Assembly: GCA_963774195.1 (NCBI GenBank)
Contig: CAVZDY010000003.1
Span: forward strand, 1,426,001 to 1,490,000
DNA length: 64,000 nucleotides
Direction: 5' to 3'
Origin: Roseiarcus sp963774195
GTDB taxonomy: Bacteria; Pseudomonadota; Alphaproteobacteria; Rhizobiales; Beijerinckiaceae
Shown here: positions 55,202 through 64,000 of the stretch, piece by piece
Position numbering within the stretch: the first letter of the stretch is position 1
Layout: every line of letters starts with the position of its first letter
Made by a program: the position numbers and the translations under genes
The notes under the pieces: model-generated
What the model saw: the letters and a program-made list of their open reading frames with translations, nothing else
Database searches by the model: none
What the model was told of the DNA's origin: nothing

Positions 55202-56509
55202 TCAGGTGGAGGGAAGGCCGGGGATATTCACCCCGAGAGTTTGCAACAGCAGGATGGCGTTCAACGCGAGGACAAACGCCGAGCCGGCGATTGCAAGCAC
55301 GTCGGTCAGCCGACTGTTGGCGAATTGCCCCATGATGTCGGCGCGCCGGGTGAAAATCACCAGCGCGATCATCGGCGCCGGCAGCGCGATGCTGAGCACG
55401 ACCTGACTGAGCACGAGCGCTTTCGTCGCGTTGACGCCCAATGCAACGACGACGAAGGCCGGAACCATCGTCACGAGGCGGCGCGCCCAGAGCGGGATGC
55501 GGAAGCCGACAAAGCCCTGCATGATGAGTTGGCCGGCCATCGTGCCGACTGCGGAACTCGAGACGCCGGAAGCGAGCAGCGAGGTCAGGAAGACGAAGGC
55601 CGCGCCAGCGCCGAGCAGCGGCGTCAGCGTGTGATAGGCCGTCTCGATCTCCGCGACTTCACTATGCCCCGCGTGAAAGGCGCTGGAGGCCATCGCCACC
55701 ATGGCCATGTTGACGAGTCCGGCGAGCGCGAGCGCAATGATCACCTCGCGGTTGGAGAAGCGCAGCAGCTTGCGGCGTTCGTCGTCGTTGCGCGCCGGCG
55801 CGCGGCTCTGCGTGAGACCGGAATGCAGATAGATCGCATGCGGCATTACGGTCGCGCCGACGATGCCAACCGAGATCGTCAGCGCCGCGGCGTCGGGGAT
55901 CTGCGGCAGCACCGAGTGTAACGCGGCGGAGCCCCAATCGATTGGAGCGATGAACATTTCGACGAGGTAGCAGAGGCCGATCACCGAAACCAAGCCGCCA
56001 ATGATGAGCTCCATCGGGCGGAAGCCGCGCCCGCCGACGATCAGGATCGCGTAAGTCACAACGCCGGTCACGAGCATGCCAGCGAGCAGCGGCAAGTGAA
56101 ACAGGATCGACAGCCCGACCGCGCCGCCTAAGAACTCCGCCAGATCCGTCGCCATCGCGGCGATCTCGCTGACGATCCACAGCCCGATCACCACCGGCGG
56201 CGAGAACCGTTCACGGCACATTTCCGCCAGATTGCGTCCCGTGACGATGCCCAGCTTCGCCGACAGCGCCTGAAACAGCATGGCGATCACGTTGGCCGTC
56301 AGGACGACCCAGAGCAGCGCATAGCCGTATTGCGCGCCGGCCTGAATGTTGGTCGCGAAATTGCCGGGATCCACATAGGCGATCGAGGCGATCACCGCCG
56401 GCCCGGCGAACAGCGCCGCTGCACGCAGGCCGCTTCTTCGCCCATCGAACACCTCGCGAATCGCGATCGTCGTGCGATCGCTCATGGAAGGTGACGTGAC
56501 TGGGCTCAT
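55202..56509 (-). CDS. mntH: Nramp family Mn2+/H+ symporter
   Basis: The 435-residue membrane protein has eleven or twelve helices and the Nramp metal motifs DPGN in the first helix (IASIAYVDPGNFATNI) and MPH in the sixth (GATVMPHAIYLHS). The consensus transport segment GQLIMQGFVGFRIPLWARRL is present near residue 330. The ATG at 56509 is chosen because longer readings lack Nramp sequence. It takes up manganese, perhaps also iron. An MntR-like operator lies 31 bases upstream of the start. Confidence 0.95.
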   Translation of the reverse strand: MSPVTSPSMSDRTTIAIREVFDGRRSGLRAAALFAGPAVIASIAYVDPGNFATNIQAGAQYGYALLWVVLTANVIAMLFQALSAKLGIVTGRNLAEMCRERFSPPVVIGLWIVSEIAAMATDLAEFLGGAVGLSILFHLPLLAGMLVTGVVTYAILIVGGRGFRPMELIIGGLVSVIGLCYLVEMFIAPIDWGSAALHSVLPQIPDAAALTISVGIVGATVMPHAIYLHSGLTQSRAPARNDDERRKLLRFSNREVIIALALAGLVNMAMVAMASSAFHAGHSEVAEIETAYHTLTPLLGAGAAFVFLTSLLASGVSSSAVGTMAGQLIMQGFVGFRIPLWARRLVTMVPAFVVVALGVNATKALVLSQVVLSIALPAPMIALVIFTRRADIMGQFANSRLTDVLAIAGSAFVLALNAILLLQTLGVNIPGLPST

Positions 56510-56539
56510 GTCGGGTCGTTCCCTGTTGCGTCCATCGAA

Positions 56540-56555
56540 TGTAGCCTGTGCTACA
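56540..56555. promoter_or_regulatory. MntR-like operator upstream of mntH
   Basis: TGTAGC-CTGT-GCTACA is a perfect 6-4-6 inverted repeat. Its core TAGC-N4-GCTA is that of the MntR box known from enterobacteria (ACATAGC-N4-GCTATGT). Its position upstream of the mntH start fits manganese repression of mntH. No MntR or Mur gene is in the window. Confidence 0.65.
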
Positions 56556-57054
56556 CTTCCGTCAATAGTCTTCATTCCACGCGGCTCGGCGTCGAACGCC
56601 GCACCACCGGCGGGTCGGCCGCCGCCTTGATGGCTAAAGAATTGATTTGACACCGCGCCCGAGGCGGCAGACGCTTTGTCGCGCAAGACCGCGGGGCGCG
56701 CGCCTCGCGCAATTGTCAAACGGTCGACCGTCCCCGAGGCGGTTGGCGGAAAGCACGGGGTTAGCCATGATTCCGCCGGAGAAGATTTGCGGATCTCGGC
56801 CTCGCCGGGATCGGAGCGCCAAAGCCGCCTGACATGCCAAGGAGGAACGGCGCTTATCAGTTGAAAAATCTGACCTCAACTCGACGGCGCCCGACGCGAA
56901 GGCCAAGCGCCGAAGCCGTCAATGACCTGCAGCATCCCAGATCGTTTCGCACAGGCGAAACCGGGCCCCGATTCGCTTGAATGCGACGGGGCCCTTTGCT
57001 CGCGCTACCGTCTGACGTTGCGCGGCGACGCCGACATCGAACTCACAAAATTGA
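56556..57054. other. Gene-free stretch between mntH and the 57055 gene
   Basis: About 500 bases without a convincing gene. A minus-strand frame (56634-56906) has no support. I saw no tRNA. Just inside the next gene, at 57068-57082, lies CTAGCC-GTA-GGCTAG, a 6-3-6 dyad. The rest shows nothing that I can name. Confidence 0.5.
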
Positions 57055-58353
57055 TTGCTAATTACTAGCCGTAGGCTAGATCCTACGCGCGGCTCGCGAT
57101 GGGGCGAGAGCCAGCAGAAGGGGGCAAATCATGCGGGCTTGCTCGCGCTCGCCGTGGTGGGGGCGACGGCGCTTCTTGCGACCCTCCCCGCTCTCGCCAG
57201 CAGCGATGTCGCGATCGACAATTTCTCCGCCACGTTAAAGGACGGCGCGAGGCTCGTGATCCCGCATGTGGATTTCGTCAACACCAATCTGAGCAAGGAC
57301 GAAGTCGAGGCGCTGCTCAGCCCCGACACGCCGCAGGACGACAAACGCGCGCTCGCCGAGAAGCTCAAGGCCGACAAAATTTCGGCGCCGACGATCGAGA
57401 TTGAGCCGAAAGACGGCGCGAAGGTGAAGCTGCATGACGTCCTTGCATCCGAGGTCGACGGCGGTCGGGTCGATCGATTTGGCTTCTCAAGCATCGAGAA
57501 CTCGGCGACGGGCGAAGCTTCGCCGGTTTCCCTGAAGTCCGGCCCTCTCCAAATCGAAGGGCTCGACGTCGCGGATGTCTTGAAAGCGGTCGACGGATCG
57601 GGCGGCGGCAAGTCAGGGCGCCTCGACCATTTGACGTGGAGCGATATCGACATCGTCGCGCCCGACTCGCAAAGCCCGACGAGCAAAACGGTTCATATCG
57701 CGCTGGGCGCGATAGAGCTGCGCGGCAACTATTCCGACGACACGTTCAAGGATGGCTCGACGAAGCTTTCCGGCGTCGTGATCGAGCCCGCCCCCGATTC
57801 CGACGCGGGCAAGAGTCTCGCGGCGCTCGGCTATTCGAGAGTTGAACTCGCCGTGGCGGTCAACGCGACCTACCAGGCCGAGGCGAAGACCTTCACGCTC
57901 GACAATTTCACTGTCGACGGCGTCGGCATGGGCTCCGTCGCCTTGAAGGCGAACCTCAGCGATGTTCCGCCCGAGGTCTTATCGGGGGATAGCGCGGCCC
58001 GTCTCGAAGCGCTCCTCGGCTGCGGCGTCGCGTCGCTGGAGCTTCGCCTCGTCAACGCTGGCCTGTTCGAGAAAGCGCTCGCGCTCGCCGCCAAGCAGCA
58101 GGGCGTGACGCCCCTGGCGCTCAGCCAGCAATGGTCGGCGCTGGTCGGCCAGATGGCGCCCGTGCTTCTCGCCGGTTCGCCTTCGGCGCTCAAGGCCGCC
58201 GCCGAAACGCAGCGGTTCATTGCTTCGCCGCACAGCCTGACGGTCGCGCTGAAGGCCAAGGACGGCCCGCTCAAGGCGAGCGATTTGGCTGGCATCAGCG
58301 ACCCCGCCGCCTTCCTCGACAAAGTCGACATCACCGCCAAGGCCAACCCGTAA
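57055..58353 (+). CDS. Exported hypothetical protein (start unclear)
   Basis: The protein has an N-terminal hydrophobic segment (LLALAVVGATALLATLPALASS), then repeated domains with Asp/Ser-rich beta-strand character (IDNFSATLKDGARLVIPHV, LTVALKAKDGPLKASDLAG). I recognise no named family. The in-frame start is a TTG at 57055, or a TTG at 57139. The best ribosome binding site (AGAAGGGGG at 57115-57123) serves the ATG at 57131, which is in another frame. One missing base near 57135 would join that ATG to this signal peptide. It is followed after 63 bases by the AIM24 gene. Confidence 0.6.
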   Translation: MLITSRRLDPTRGSRWGESQQKGANHAGLLALAVVGATALLATLPALASSDVAIDNFSATLKDGARLVIPHVDFVNTNLSKDEVEALLSPDTPQDDKRALAEKLKADKISAPTIEIEPKDGAKVKLHDVLASEVDGGRVDRFGFSSIENSATGEASPVSLKSGPLQIEGLDVADVLKAVDGSGGGKSGRLDHLTWSDIDIVAPDSQSPTSKTVHIALGAIELRGNYSDDTFKDGSTKLSGVVIEPAPDSDAGKSLAALGYSRVELAVAVNATYQAEAKTFTLDNFTVDGVGMGSVALKANLSDVPPEVLSGDSAARLEALLGCGVASLELRLVNAGLFEKALALAAKQQGVTPLALSQQWSALVGQMAPVLLAGSPSALKAAAETQRFIASPHSLTVALKAKDGPLKASDLAGISDPAAFLDKVDITAKANP

Positions 58354-58416
58354 GCCTCGACGGGTATCCAGGCGACGAACAAGCCGGGGCGGCCCCGGCC
58401 CGGAAGGAGCAGCCCT

Positions 58417-59202
58417 ATGCGATATGAGATTTCCGGCTCGGTCATGCAAACGGTGGCGATCGACCTCGACCCCGGCGAAACCGTCTACAGCCAGACCAAC
58501 ACGATGGCCTGGATGAACGACGCGGTGACGATGGACACGCACACTGGCGGCGGCTTCTTCGCCGGGCTCAAGCGCACATTCGGCGGCGGCTCCTTCTTCG
58601 TCACCGACTTTGTCTCGAACGGCGCGGGCCACGTCGCGTTCGCGCCGCGCTTTCCCGGCAGAATCTTTGCCGCGATGCTGCAAGACGGACAATCGCTGAT
58701 CTGCCGAAAGGAGACGTTCCTCGTCGCCCAGAAATCAGTGACGCTCGAACTCGCCTGGCAAAGGCGTCTCGGGGCCGGCTTCTTCGGCGGCGAGGGTTTC
58801 CTTCTGCAAAAGGTCACCGGCCCCGGCATCGTCTGGCTCGATCTGTCCGGCGAAGTCATCGAGCGCGATCTCGCCCCGGGTGAACGCCTGCTCGTTCACG
58901 CCGGCCATGTCGGCGTCCTCGAGCCGAGCGTCGGCTTCGACATCCAGATGGTGCGGGGCTTCAAGAATATTCTGTTCGGCGGCGAAGGCCTCTTCCTCGC
59001 CACCTTGACCGGCCCCGGCCACGTCTGGCTCCAGAGCATGCCGATTCTCAATCTCGCCGAGGAGATCGGCCGGTATCTGCCGCGCGGCGGTTCCGATACG
59101 GGGGCGAACTCGACCGTGGGCAGTCTCACCGCTGGCGCCGCGCTCGGCGCAGCCGGCGGCCTCCTCGGCAGTCTCTTCGGGGGCGACAACGACCGCAGCT
59201 GA
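58417..59202 (+). CDS. AIM24 family protein (TIGR00266)
   Basis: The 261-residue protein matches the AIM24/TIGR00266 family: GETVYSQTNTMAWMND, then GGSFFVTDFVSNGAGHVAFAP, the second repeat GFFGGEGFLLQKVTGPGIVWL and a third copy with LFGGEGLFLATLTGPGHVWL. The repeated FGGEG-GPG pattern is typical of these beta-sandwich proteins. A Gly/Ala-rich C-terminus follows. GGAAGGAG precedes the start. The function is unknown in bacteria. The yeast member acts in mitochondrial inner membrane organisation. Confidence 0.88.
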   Translation: MRYEISGSVMQTVAIDLDPGETVYSQTNTMAWMNDAVTMDTHTGGGFFAGLKRTFGGGSFFVTDFVSNGAGHVAFAPRFPGRIFAAMLQDGQSLICRKETFLVAQKSVTLELAWQRRLGAGFFGGEGFLLQKVTGPGIVWLDLSGEVIERDLAPGERLLVHAGHVGVLEPSVGFDIQMVRGFKNILFGGEGLFLATLTGPGHVWLQSMPILNLAEEIGRYLPRGGSDTGANSTVGSLTAGAALGAAGGLLGSLFGGDNDRS

Positions 59203-59234
59203 TCGAGGCGATCACGCATCTTGTCGCTCGCGGC

Positions 59235-59807
59235 TCAAGCTGCGATCCGAAGCACCCGCCCTTCGGCCACAGGCTTGTCGGACCGGCGTAAGGCGAGCAG
59301 AGGCGCCGGTTGACCGGCGGCCCGCCCCGTTTCGATGATAGCCGCTTTGAAGCTCTCGAGCGCGTCCTTCAGCGCGGCGACGTCGCGATCTAGCGCGATG
59401 ACGAGTTCGTCCCGCGCCGCGCCGGCCCGTGCCCGCTCCCAGCGGTGCAGCGCCCCGTGCGCGGTCGTGACGGACGCGATGGTCCGCGCCAAAGCCGGCG
59501 CGAGCGACGGAAAATAGAAGCCGACCAGCATCTTGGCGTTCACCAACACCGCCCCGGCCTTCTCCAGCGCCTCGTCTCCAGCGCCAGCGGCGCGTTGCGC
59601 CGAATCGATCAGCGCATAGCGATCGCCAAAGAACCGCGACAGCTCCCGGTCGATCGCCTCGGCGTGACAATAGAGCTCTTCCGCTTTGGCGCCGATGAAT
59701 CGCTTCCCGTCTCTGAATTCGTTCACTCTATAACTGACCAACCCGGCCATAACTGCGCTGACGATGATCGTAATGAACAGCAATGCCAGTTCCAAGGACG
59801 CCTCCAC
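59235..59807 (-). CDS. Hypothetical protein with N-terminal membrane anchor
   Basis: The 190-residue protein has one N-terminal hydrophobic helix (LELALLFITIIVSAVMAGLVSY), followed by a mostly helical, charged body with DRELSRFFGDRYALIDSAQ and RDVAALKDALESFKAAI. I recognise no named domain. It is likely a bitopic inner-membrane protein with a cytoplasmic or periplasmic helical domain. It is convergent with the AIM24 gene, and the AT-rich 59880-59930 region lies upstream of it. Confidence 0.6.
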   Translation of the reverse strand: MEASLELALLFITIIVSAVMAGLVSYRVNEFRDGKRFIGAKAEELYCHAEAIDRELSRFFGDRYALIDSAQRAAGAGDEALEKAGAVLVNAKMLVGFYFPSLAPALARTIASVTTAHGALHRWERARAGAARDELVIALDRDVAALKDALESFKAAIIETGRAAGQPAPLLALRRSDKPVAEGRVLRIAA

Positions 59808-60402
59808 TGTCAGAGCGCGGCGACAAAGCGGACGCCTGTTCTTGAAATAGCGATCAGGTTCGCGTCGGTCGTCCGAATATCATGGATTTTACTATTTAAT
59901 TTTCTTATAATATACTCTTAACCATTTCTTACTCGCGGGGCCATTCGAGGAACTGGCCGAAACTCCGGAGGACCCCGCTCCGCGTCGAACTCCGAGCTGC
60001 AATGCCCCCGCCGCAGAACACAGTTTCGCGCGAAAGGGCTTTTCAGGCGGCCCAGGATCCGTTAATCCCTTGCACACCGGTCCCTGCGGTGGCGTCTGCG
60101 CCGAAATTCGGGCGCGATTGATCACGCCGCATCACGACAGTTCTCACTTTTGTGTGCAGCGCAGCAATTGCGGAGTCGCGCATTCACCTTCATCTTCGCG
60201 CAAATGGCTTTTTAGCCATTGGGGAGTTGAAGACTGGGACGCGATGCAATTGCGGCAGATCCGACGTGTAGAACTCGATGCTCGCGCGCGTCCAGCTCGC
60301 GCGGAGTCGACTCGCGTTATTGCAGCGCACCATCAGACTCCTGCTCGGCTCCACCAGCGCCGCGGCGCGGCTACCTCTATGACTGTTTAGGAACCGGCCC
60401 CC
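59808..60402. other. Gene-free stretch with an AT-rich segment before the RND operon
   Basis: The 595 bases hold an unusually AT-rich block (59885-59930) with TATAAT at 59906-59911 and a weak upstream TGGATT 17 bases away. A small hairpin, AATGGCT-TTTT-AGCCATT (60203-60220), follows. No reading frame is convincing. The segment probably holds promoters for the RND operon and for the minus-strand hypothetical gene. Confidence 0.45.
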
Positions 60403-63400
60403 ATGGCAGGAATTGTCCGAATAGCGCTCTCGCGCCCGTATACCTTCGTCGTCATGGCGATTCTGATCCTGCTGTTCGGAGGGGTGTCGGCGATCCGAAC
60501 CCCGACGGATATTTTCCCGAATATCGGCATCCCCGTCATTTCGGTCATTTGGACCTACACTGGCCTGCCGCCTGACGACATGTCGGGCCGCATCATCGCG
60601 CCCTACGAGCGTTCGCTCACCGCCACGGTCAACGACATCGAGCACATCGAATCCAAGTCGCTGCCCGGCGTCGGCGTCGTGAAGATCTTCTTCCAGCCGT
60701 CCGTGAACATCAGCGCGGCGCAGGCGCAGGTGACGTCGATCTCGCAGACGATCCTGAAGCAGATGCCGGCCGGCGTAACGCCGCCGCAAATTCTCTCCTA
60801 CAACGCCTCGAGCGTTCCGATCATCCAGCTCGCTTTGTCGAGCGATTTGCTGTCGCAGACCCAGCTCGCCGACCTCGCGCTGAACTTCATTCGGCCGCAG
60901 CTCGTCACAGTGCCCGGAGCCCAGCTTCCCTACCCCTACGGCGGCTCGACGCGGCAGGTGCAGATCGATCTCGACCAAACCGCGCTCAACGCCCACGGCA
61001 TCTCCGCCACCGACGTCGGCGCCGCGCTCGCGCAGCAGAACCTCATCACGCCGGTCGGCACCGAGAAGATCGGCGCCTACGAATTGACCGTCGACCTCAA
61101 CGATTCGCCGAAAGTCCTCAACGACTTCAACAATCTGCCGATCAAGGTCGTCAACGGCACGGTCGTGTTCATGCGCGACGTCGCCTATGTCCATGACGGT
61201 TCGCCGCCGCAGACCAACGTCGTCCAGCTCGACGGCAAAAAAGGCGTTCTGATGTCGGTGCTGAAGATCGGCGACGTCTCCACCCTCGATATCATCTCCG
61301 GCATCAAGGCCCGCCTCCCCGCGATCCAGGCGACGCTGCCGCCGGGCGTGACGCTGCGGTATGTCAACGACCAGTCCGATTTCGTGAAGGAATTGGTCGC
61401 GGCCGTCGTGCGCGAAGGCCTGATCGCCGCCGTGCTCACCGGTTTGATGATCCTCCTCTTCCTCGGCAGTTGGCGTTCGACCCTCATCATCACGGTGTCG
61501 ATCCCCCTCGCCGTGCTCAGCTCGCTCATCGTGCTTTCGATCCTTGGCCAGACGATCAATGTGATGACCCTCGGCGGCCTCGCCCTCGCAGTCGGCATCC
61601 TGGTCGACGACGCCACGGTCACGATCGAGAACGTTAATCGCCATATGGAAGAGCTCGGCGAGGACATCCTTACCGCCATCACGACCGGCGCGCGGGAAAT
61701 CATGCCGCCGGCGACGATCGCGCTGTTCTGCATTTGCATCGCTTTCGCGCCGCTGCTCGCTCTCGGCGGCGTCCCCGGCTACCTGTTCCGGCCGCTGGCG
61801 ATGGCCGTCGTCTTCGCGATGATCGCGTCCTACATCCTCACCTATACGCTGGTGCCGACGCTGGCGCATTTCCTCCTGCGCAATCAGCACCAGCACCATG
61901 CTCCCGGCGCCGGCGAAGCCGCCAAGGTCGGCTTCTTCGGCCGATTTCAACGGGGATTTCGAACGTCAATTCGAGCGTCTGCGGCAGGGCTATCTCGGCA
62001 TCCTGCAACTCGCTCTGCACCACCGCTACGTGTTCGCGGGCGGTTTCGTCGCGGTCGCGCTGGCGTCGCTCGGCCTCACGGCTTACCTCGGCGAGGATTT
62101 CTTCCCGACGATCGAGTCTCCAGCGATCCGCATGCACTTTCGCGCGCCAACCGGCACCCGCATCGAGCAGACGACGGCGCTCGCCGACCAGATCGAGCAG
62201 ACCATCCGCACGATTGTTCCGCCCGATCGGCTCGAGAGCATCGTCGACAACATCGGCCTGCCGAATAGCGGCATCAACATCTCCTACAGCAACAATGGAA
62301 CCATCGGCGTATTCGACGGCGACATCCTGCTGACGCTGAAACCGGGCGAGACGCCGACTGACGTCTACGTGAAAACGATGCGCGAGAAGCTGCCCGGGGC
62401 GTTCCCAGGGACGACCTTCGCGTTCCTGCCGCCCGACATGGTGAGCCAGATCCTCAATTTCGGCTCTCCCGCGCCGATCGACGTTCAGATCGTCGGCAAC
62501 GATCTCAAAGCCAGTCGCACCGTCGCCAACAAATTGCTGGACAAAATCCGGCATGTCGCCGGCGTCGCCAATCCGCGCATCGAGGAGGCGTTCCAGGACC
62601 CGGCGATCAAGGTCGACTTCAATCGCGACCTCGCCGGCGTCGTCGGACTTAAGGAATTTGACGCGGCGAGCAGCGTCCAGGCGACGCTGTCGGGCAGCAC
62701 GCAGACCGCGCCGACCTATTGGCTGGATCCGCGCAACGGGGTCTCCTACGCCGTCTCTGTTCAAACGCCGCAATATTCGATTCAAACCCTCGGTGAGCTT
62801 AAAAACGTGCAACTCGCCGGCGCCCAGTCAACCCAACTCCTCGGTGGCCTCGCCACCTTTGAGCCCGAACCCGTCGACGCCGTCGTCTCGCACTATGACA
62901 TCCGCGATGCGGTCAACATTTATTCGGAGATTCAAGACCGTGATCTCGGCGGCGTCGCCGCCGACATCGAAAAGATCGTCGACGAGGCGCGGGTGGATCT
63001 CCCCCGCGGCACGACCATCGCCATTCGCGGCCAAGTCGCGACCATGCACAGCGCCTATCAGCAGCTTTTGATTGGCTTGGCCTTCTCAATCGTGCTGATC
63101 TACCTGCTGATCGTGATCAATTTCCAGTCGTGGCTCGATCCGTTCGTGATCATCACCGGCTTGCCGGCGGCTTTGGCCGGCATCGTGTGGATGCTGTTCC
63201 TCACCGGCACCACGCTCTCGGTGCCGGCGCTCACCGGCGCGATTATGTGCATGGGCGTCGCCACGGCAAACAGCATTCTTGTCGTGAGCTTCGCGCGCGA
63301 ACAGCTCGCCGAAGGCAAGGACGCGGTCGCCGCCTCGCTCGCCGCCGGGGCGACGCGTTTCCGCCCGGTGCTGATGACCGCGCTCGCGATGATCATCGGC

Positions 63401-63586
63401 ATGCTGCCGATGGCCATCGAGCCCGGGCAAAATGCGCCACTCGGGCGCGCCGTCATCGGTGGCCTTCTTTTTGCTACGTTTGCGACGCTCGTGTTCGTGC
63501 CGACCGTCTTCAGCATCGCCCACCGTCGCCAACCTGCCCCCGCTCTCGAGGCGGAGCCGCTCGCCGGCCTGCCCTCCCACGCCTGA
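60403..63586 (+). CDS. RND efflux permease (AcrB/MdtC-like, apparent frameshift)
   Basis: The protein is a 1060-residue RND pump of the hydrophobe/amphiphile group after correction. It has twelve helices, the periplasmic porter loops and the proton-relay Asp pair in VGILVDDATVTIENV. The first half ends at KVGFFGR and the second starts NGDFERQFERLRQGYLGIL. The frame breaks at GATTTC (61943-61948), and removing one T gives GATTC and a continuous gene. The adaptor gene starts 20 bases downstream, and an outer-membrane channel may lie beyond the window. Substrate range is unknown. Confidence 0.88.
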
Positions 63587-63605
63587 CCCCCGGAGCCCCT
63601 CCCCC

Positions 63606-64000
63606 ATGTCGTCGTCTGAACCTCCGATCCATTCTCCCAAGCCGCGCCGCGTGCTCATGCTGCTCGGAACGGTCGCCGTCTGCGCCATCGCCGCGGCCTA
63701 TTTCGGCATCGTGAATTGCGCCGCGAGCCACCAGGAGGTGGCGACTTGGACCAACGAGCAGGCAGTCCCGACCGTTAAGGTCGTGGAGGCCGAGCGCGGC
63801 CCGTCGGAGCAGGATCTGATCCTGCCCGGCAACGTCGCCGCCTACTACACCGGTTCGCTTTACGCCCGCGCGAGCGGCTACGTGACCAACTGGAGCAAGG
63901 ACATTGGCGCGCATGTGACCAAGGGCGAAACCCTGGCGACGATCTCGGCGCCGGATCTCGACCAGCAGCTCGCGGAAGGCAAAGGCCAGTTGGTGCAGCT
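63606..64000 (+). CDS. RND periplasmic adaptor protein, N-terminal part (cut by window end)
   Basis: The first 131 residues contain an N-terminal anchor helix (VLMLLGTVAVCAIAAAYFGI), then VPTVKVVEAERGPSEQDLIL and the lipoyl/hairpin entry motif GYVTNWSKDIGAHVTKGETLATI-type sequence, typical of membrane fusion proteins. It links the RND pump to an outer-membrane channel. It starts 20 bases after the permease, so they form one operon. The gene continues past the window. Confidence 0.93.
   Translation, partial: MSSSEPPIHSPKPRRVLMLLGTVAVCAIAAAYFGIVNCAASHQEVATWTNEQAVPTVKVVEAERGPSEQDLILPGNVAAYYTGSLYARASGYVTNWSKDIGAHVTKGETLATISAPDLDQQLAEGKGQLVQ

Noticed and set aside
56634..56906. A 90-codon minus-strand open frame upstream of the 57055 gene
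   Set aside because: No ribosome binding site, signal or recognisable domain, and composition is that of random high-GC sequence.

Overview
The window looks like chromosomal DNA of a high-GC alphaproteobacterium, probably in the Hyphomicrobiales (Rhizobiales) and close to Beijerinckiaceae or Methylocystaceae. The signs are a CpdR response regulator divergent from an N-formylglutamate amidohydrolase, a suhB/alpha-r8 type small RNA, a CIRCE-controlled groESL with hrcA in the same window, GOGAT as gltB-gltD, pyruvate phosphate dikinase, a malic enzyme fused to a phosphotransacetylase domain, and a full TTAA-N7-TTAA (CtrA-type) site. The genus is not determined. I saw no prophage, insertion sequence or CRISPR array.

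Layout: 1-2044 holds the end of an acyl-CoA dehydrogenase and a two-gene surface-glycan pair (cupin epimerase, glycosyltransferase). 2180-8790 carries lipB, a sodium/solute symporter-like gene, hisN, the small RNA, an N-formylglutamate amidohydrolase, cpdR and a secreted S10 carboxypeptidase. 8883-14700 is rich in stress genes: CIRCE-groES-groEL, an SbmA/BacA-like ABC exporter or importer, a META-domain protein and an Hsp20 with a possible heat-shock promoter. 14698-24375 has a repeat-rich secreted protein, threonine aldolase, gltB, gltD, a conserved hypothetical gene and a universal stress protein. 24580-31686 has an orphan amino-acid-type binding protein, an outer-membrane barrel, a LysR regulator divergent from a citMHS-atuA-atuA-C operon, and aroC. 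31826-37232 holds small membrane or secreted proteins, a TPP-enzyme/TauE pair and a DUF1186/SEC-C protein. 37309-44982 holds a GGDEF-EAL signalling gene behind a FeeM-like acyltransferase with a CtrA-type dyad at its start codon, then hrcA, an HdeD-like gene and ppdK. 45087-48470 has a SnoaL-like protein, a hydrolase, an isolated rplK-rplA pair and tRNA-Leu(GAG). 48480-64000 has a porin, a polysaccharide deacetylase, a GH25 muramidase lipoprotein, maeB, mntH with an MntR-like operator, an AIM24 protein, and an RND pump whose adaptor runs off the end.

The most striking signal is technical or epigenetic rather than a new pathway. Eight genes are each broken by one apparent extra base: the symporter, S10 peptidase, ABC transporter, hypothetical 23503-23896, LysR, AtuA, GGDEF-EAL and RND pump. 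In seven of them removing that base recreates a GANTC motif, the CcrM adenine-methylation site of alphaproteobacteria. In the eighth the extra base lies between two GANTC motifs. All eight genes become full length with intact family motifs after the correction. The simplest reading is systematic read errors at methylated GANTC sites, so these genes should not be called pseudogenes.

Functional links: HrcA (40542-41633) should repress groESL through the CIRCE at 8883-8909. GltB, GltD, PpdK and MaeB cover nitrogen assimilation and the pyruvate/PEP/malate node. The FeeM-like gene and the c-di-GMP enzyme are probably co-transcribed from the CtrA-type dyad.
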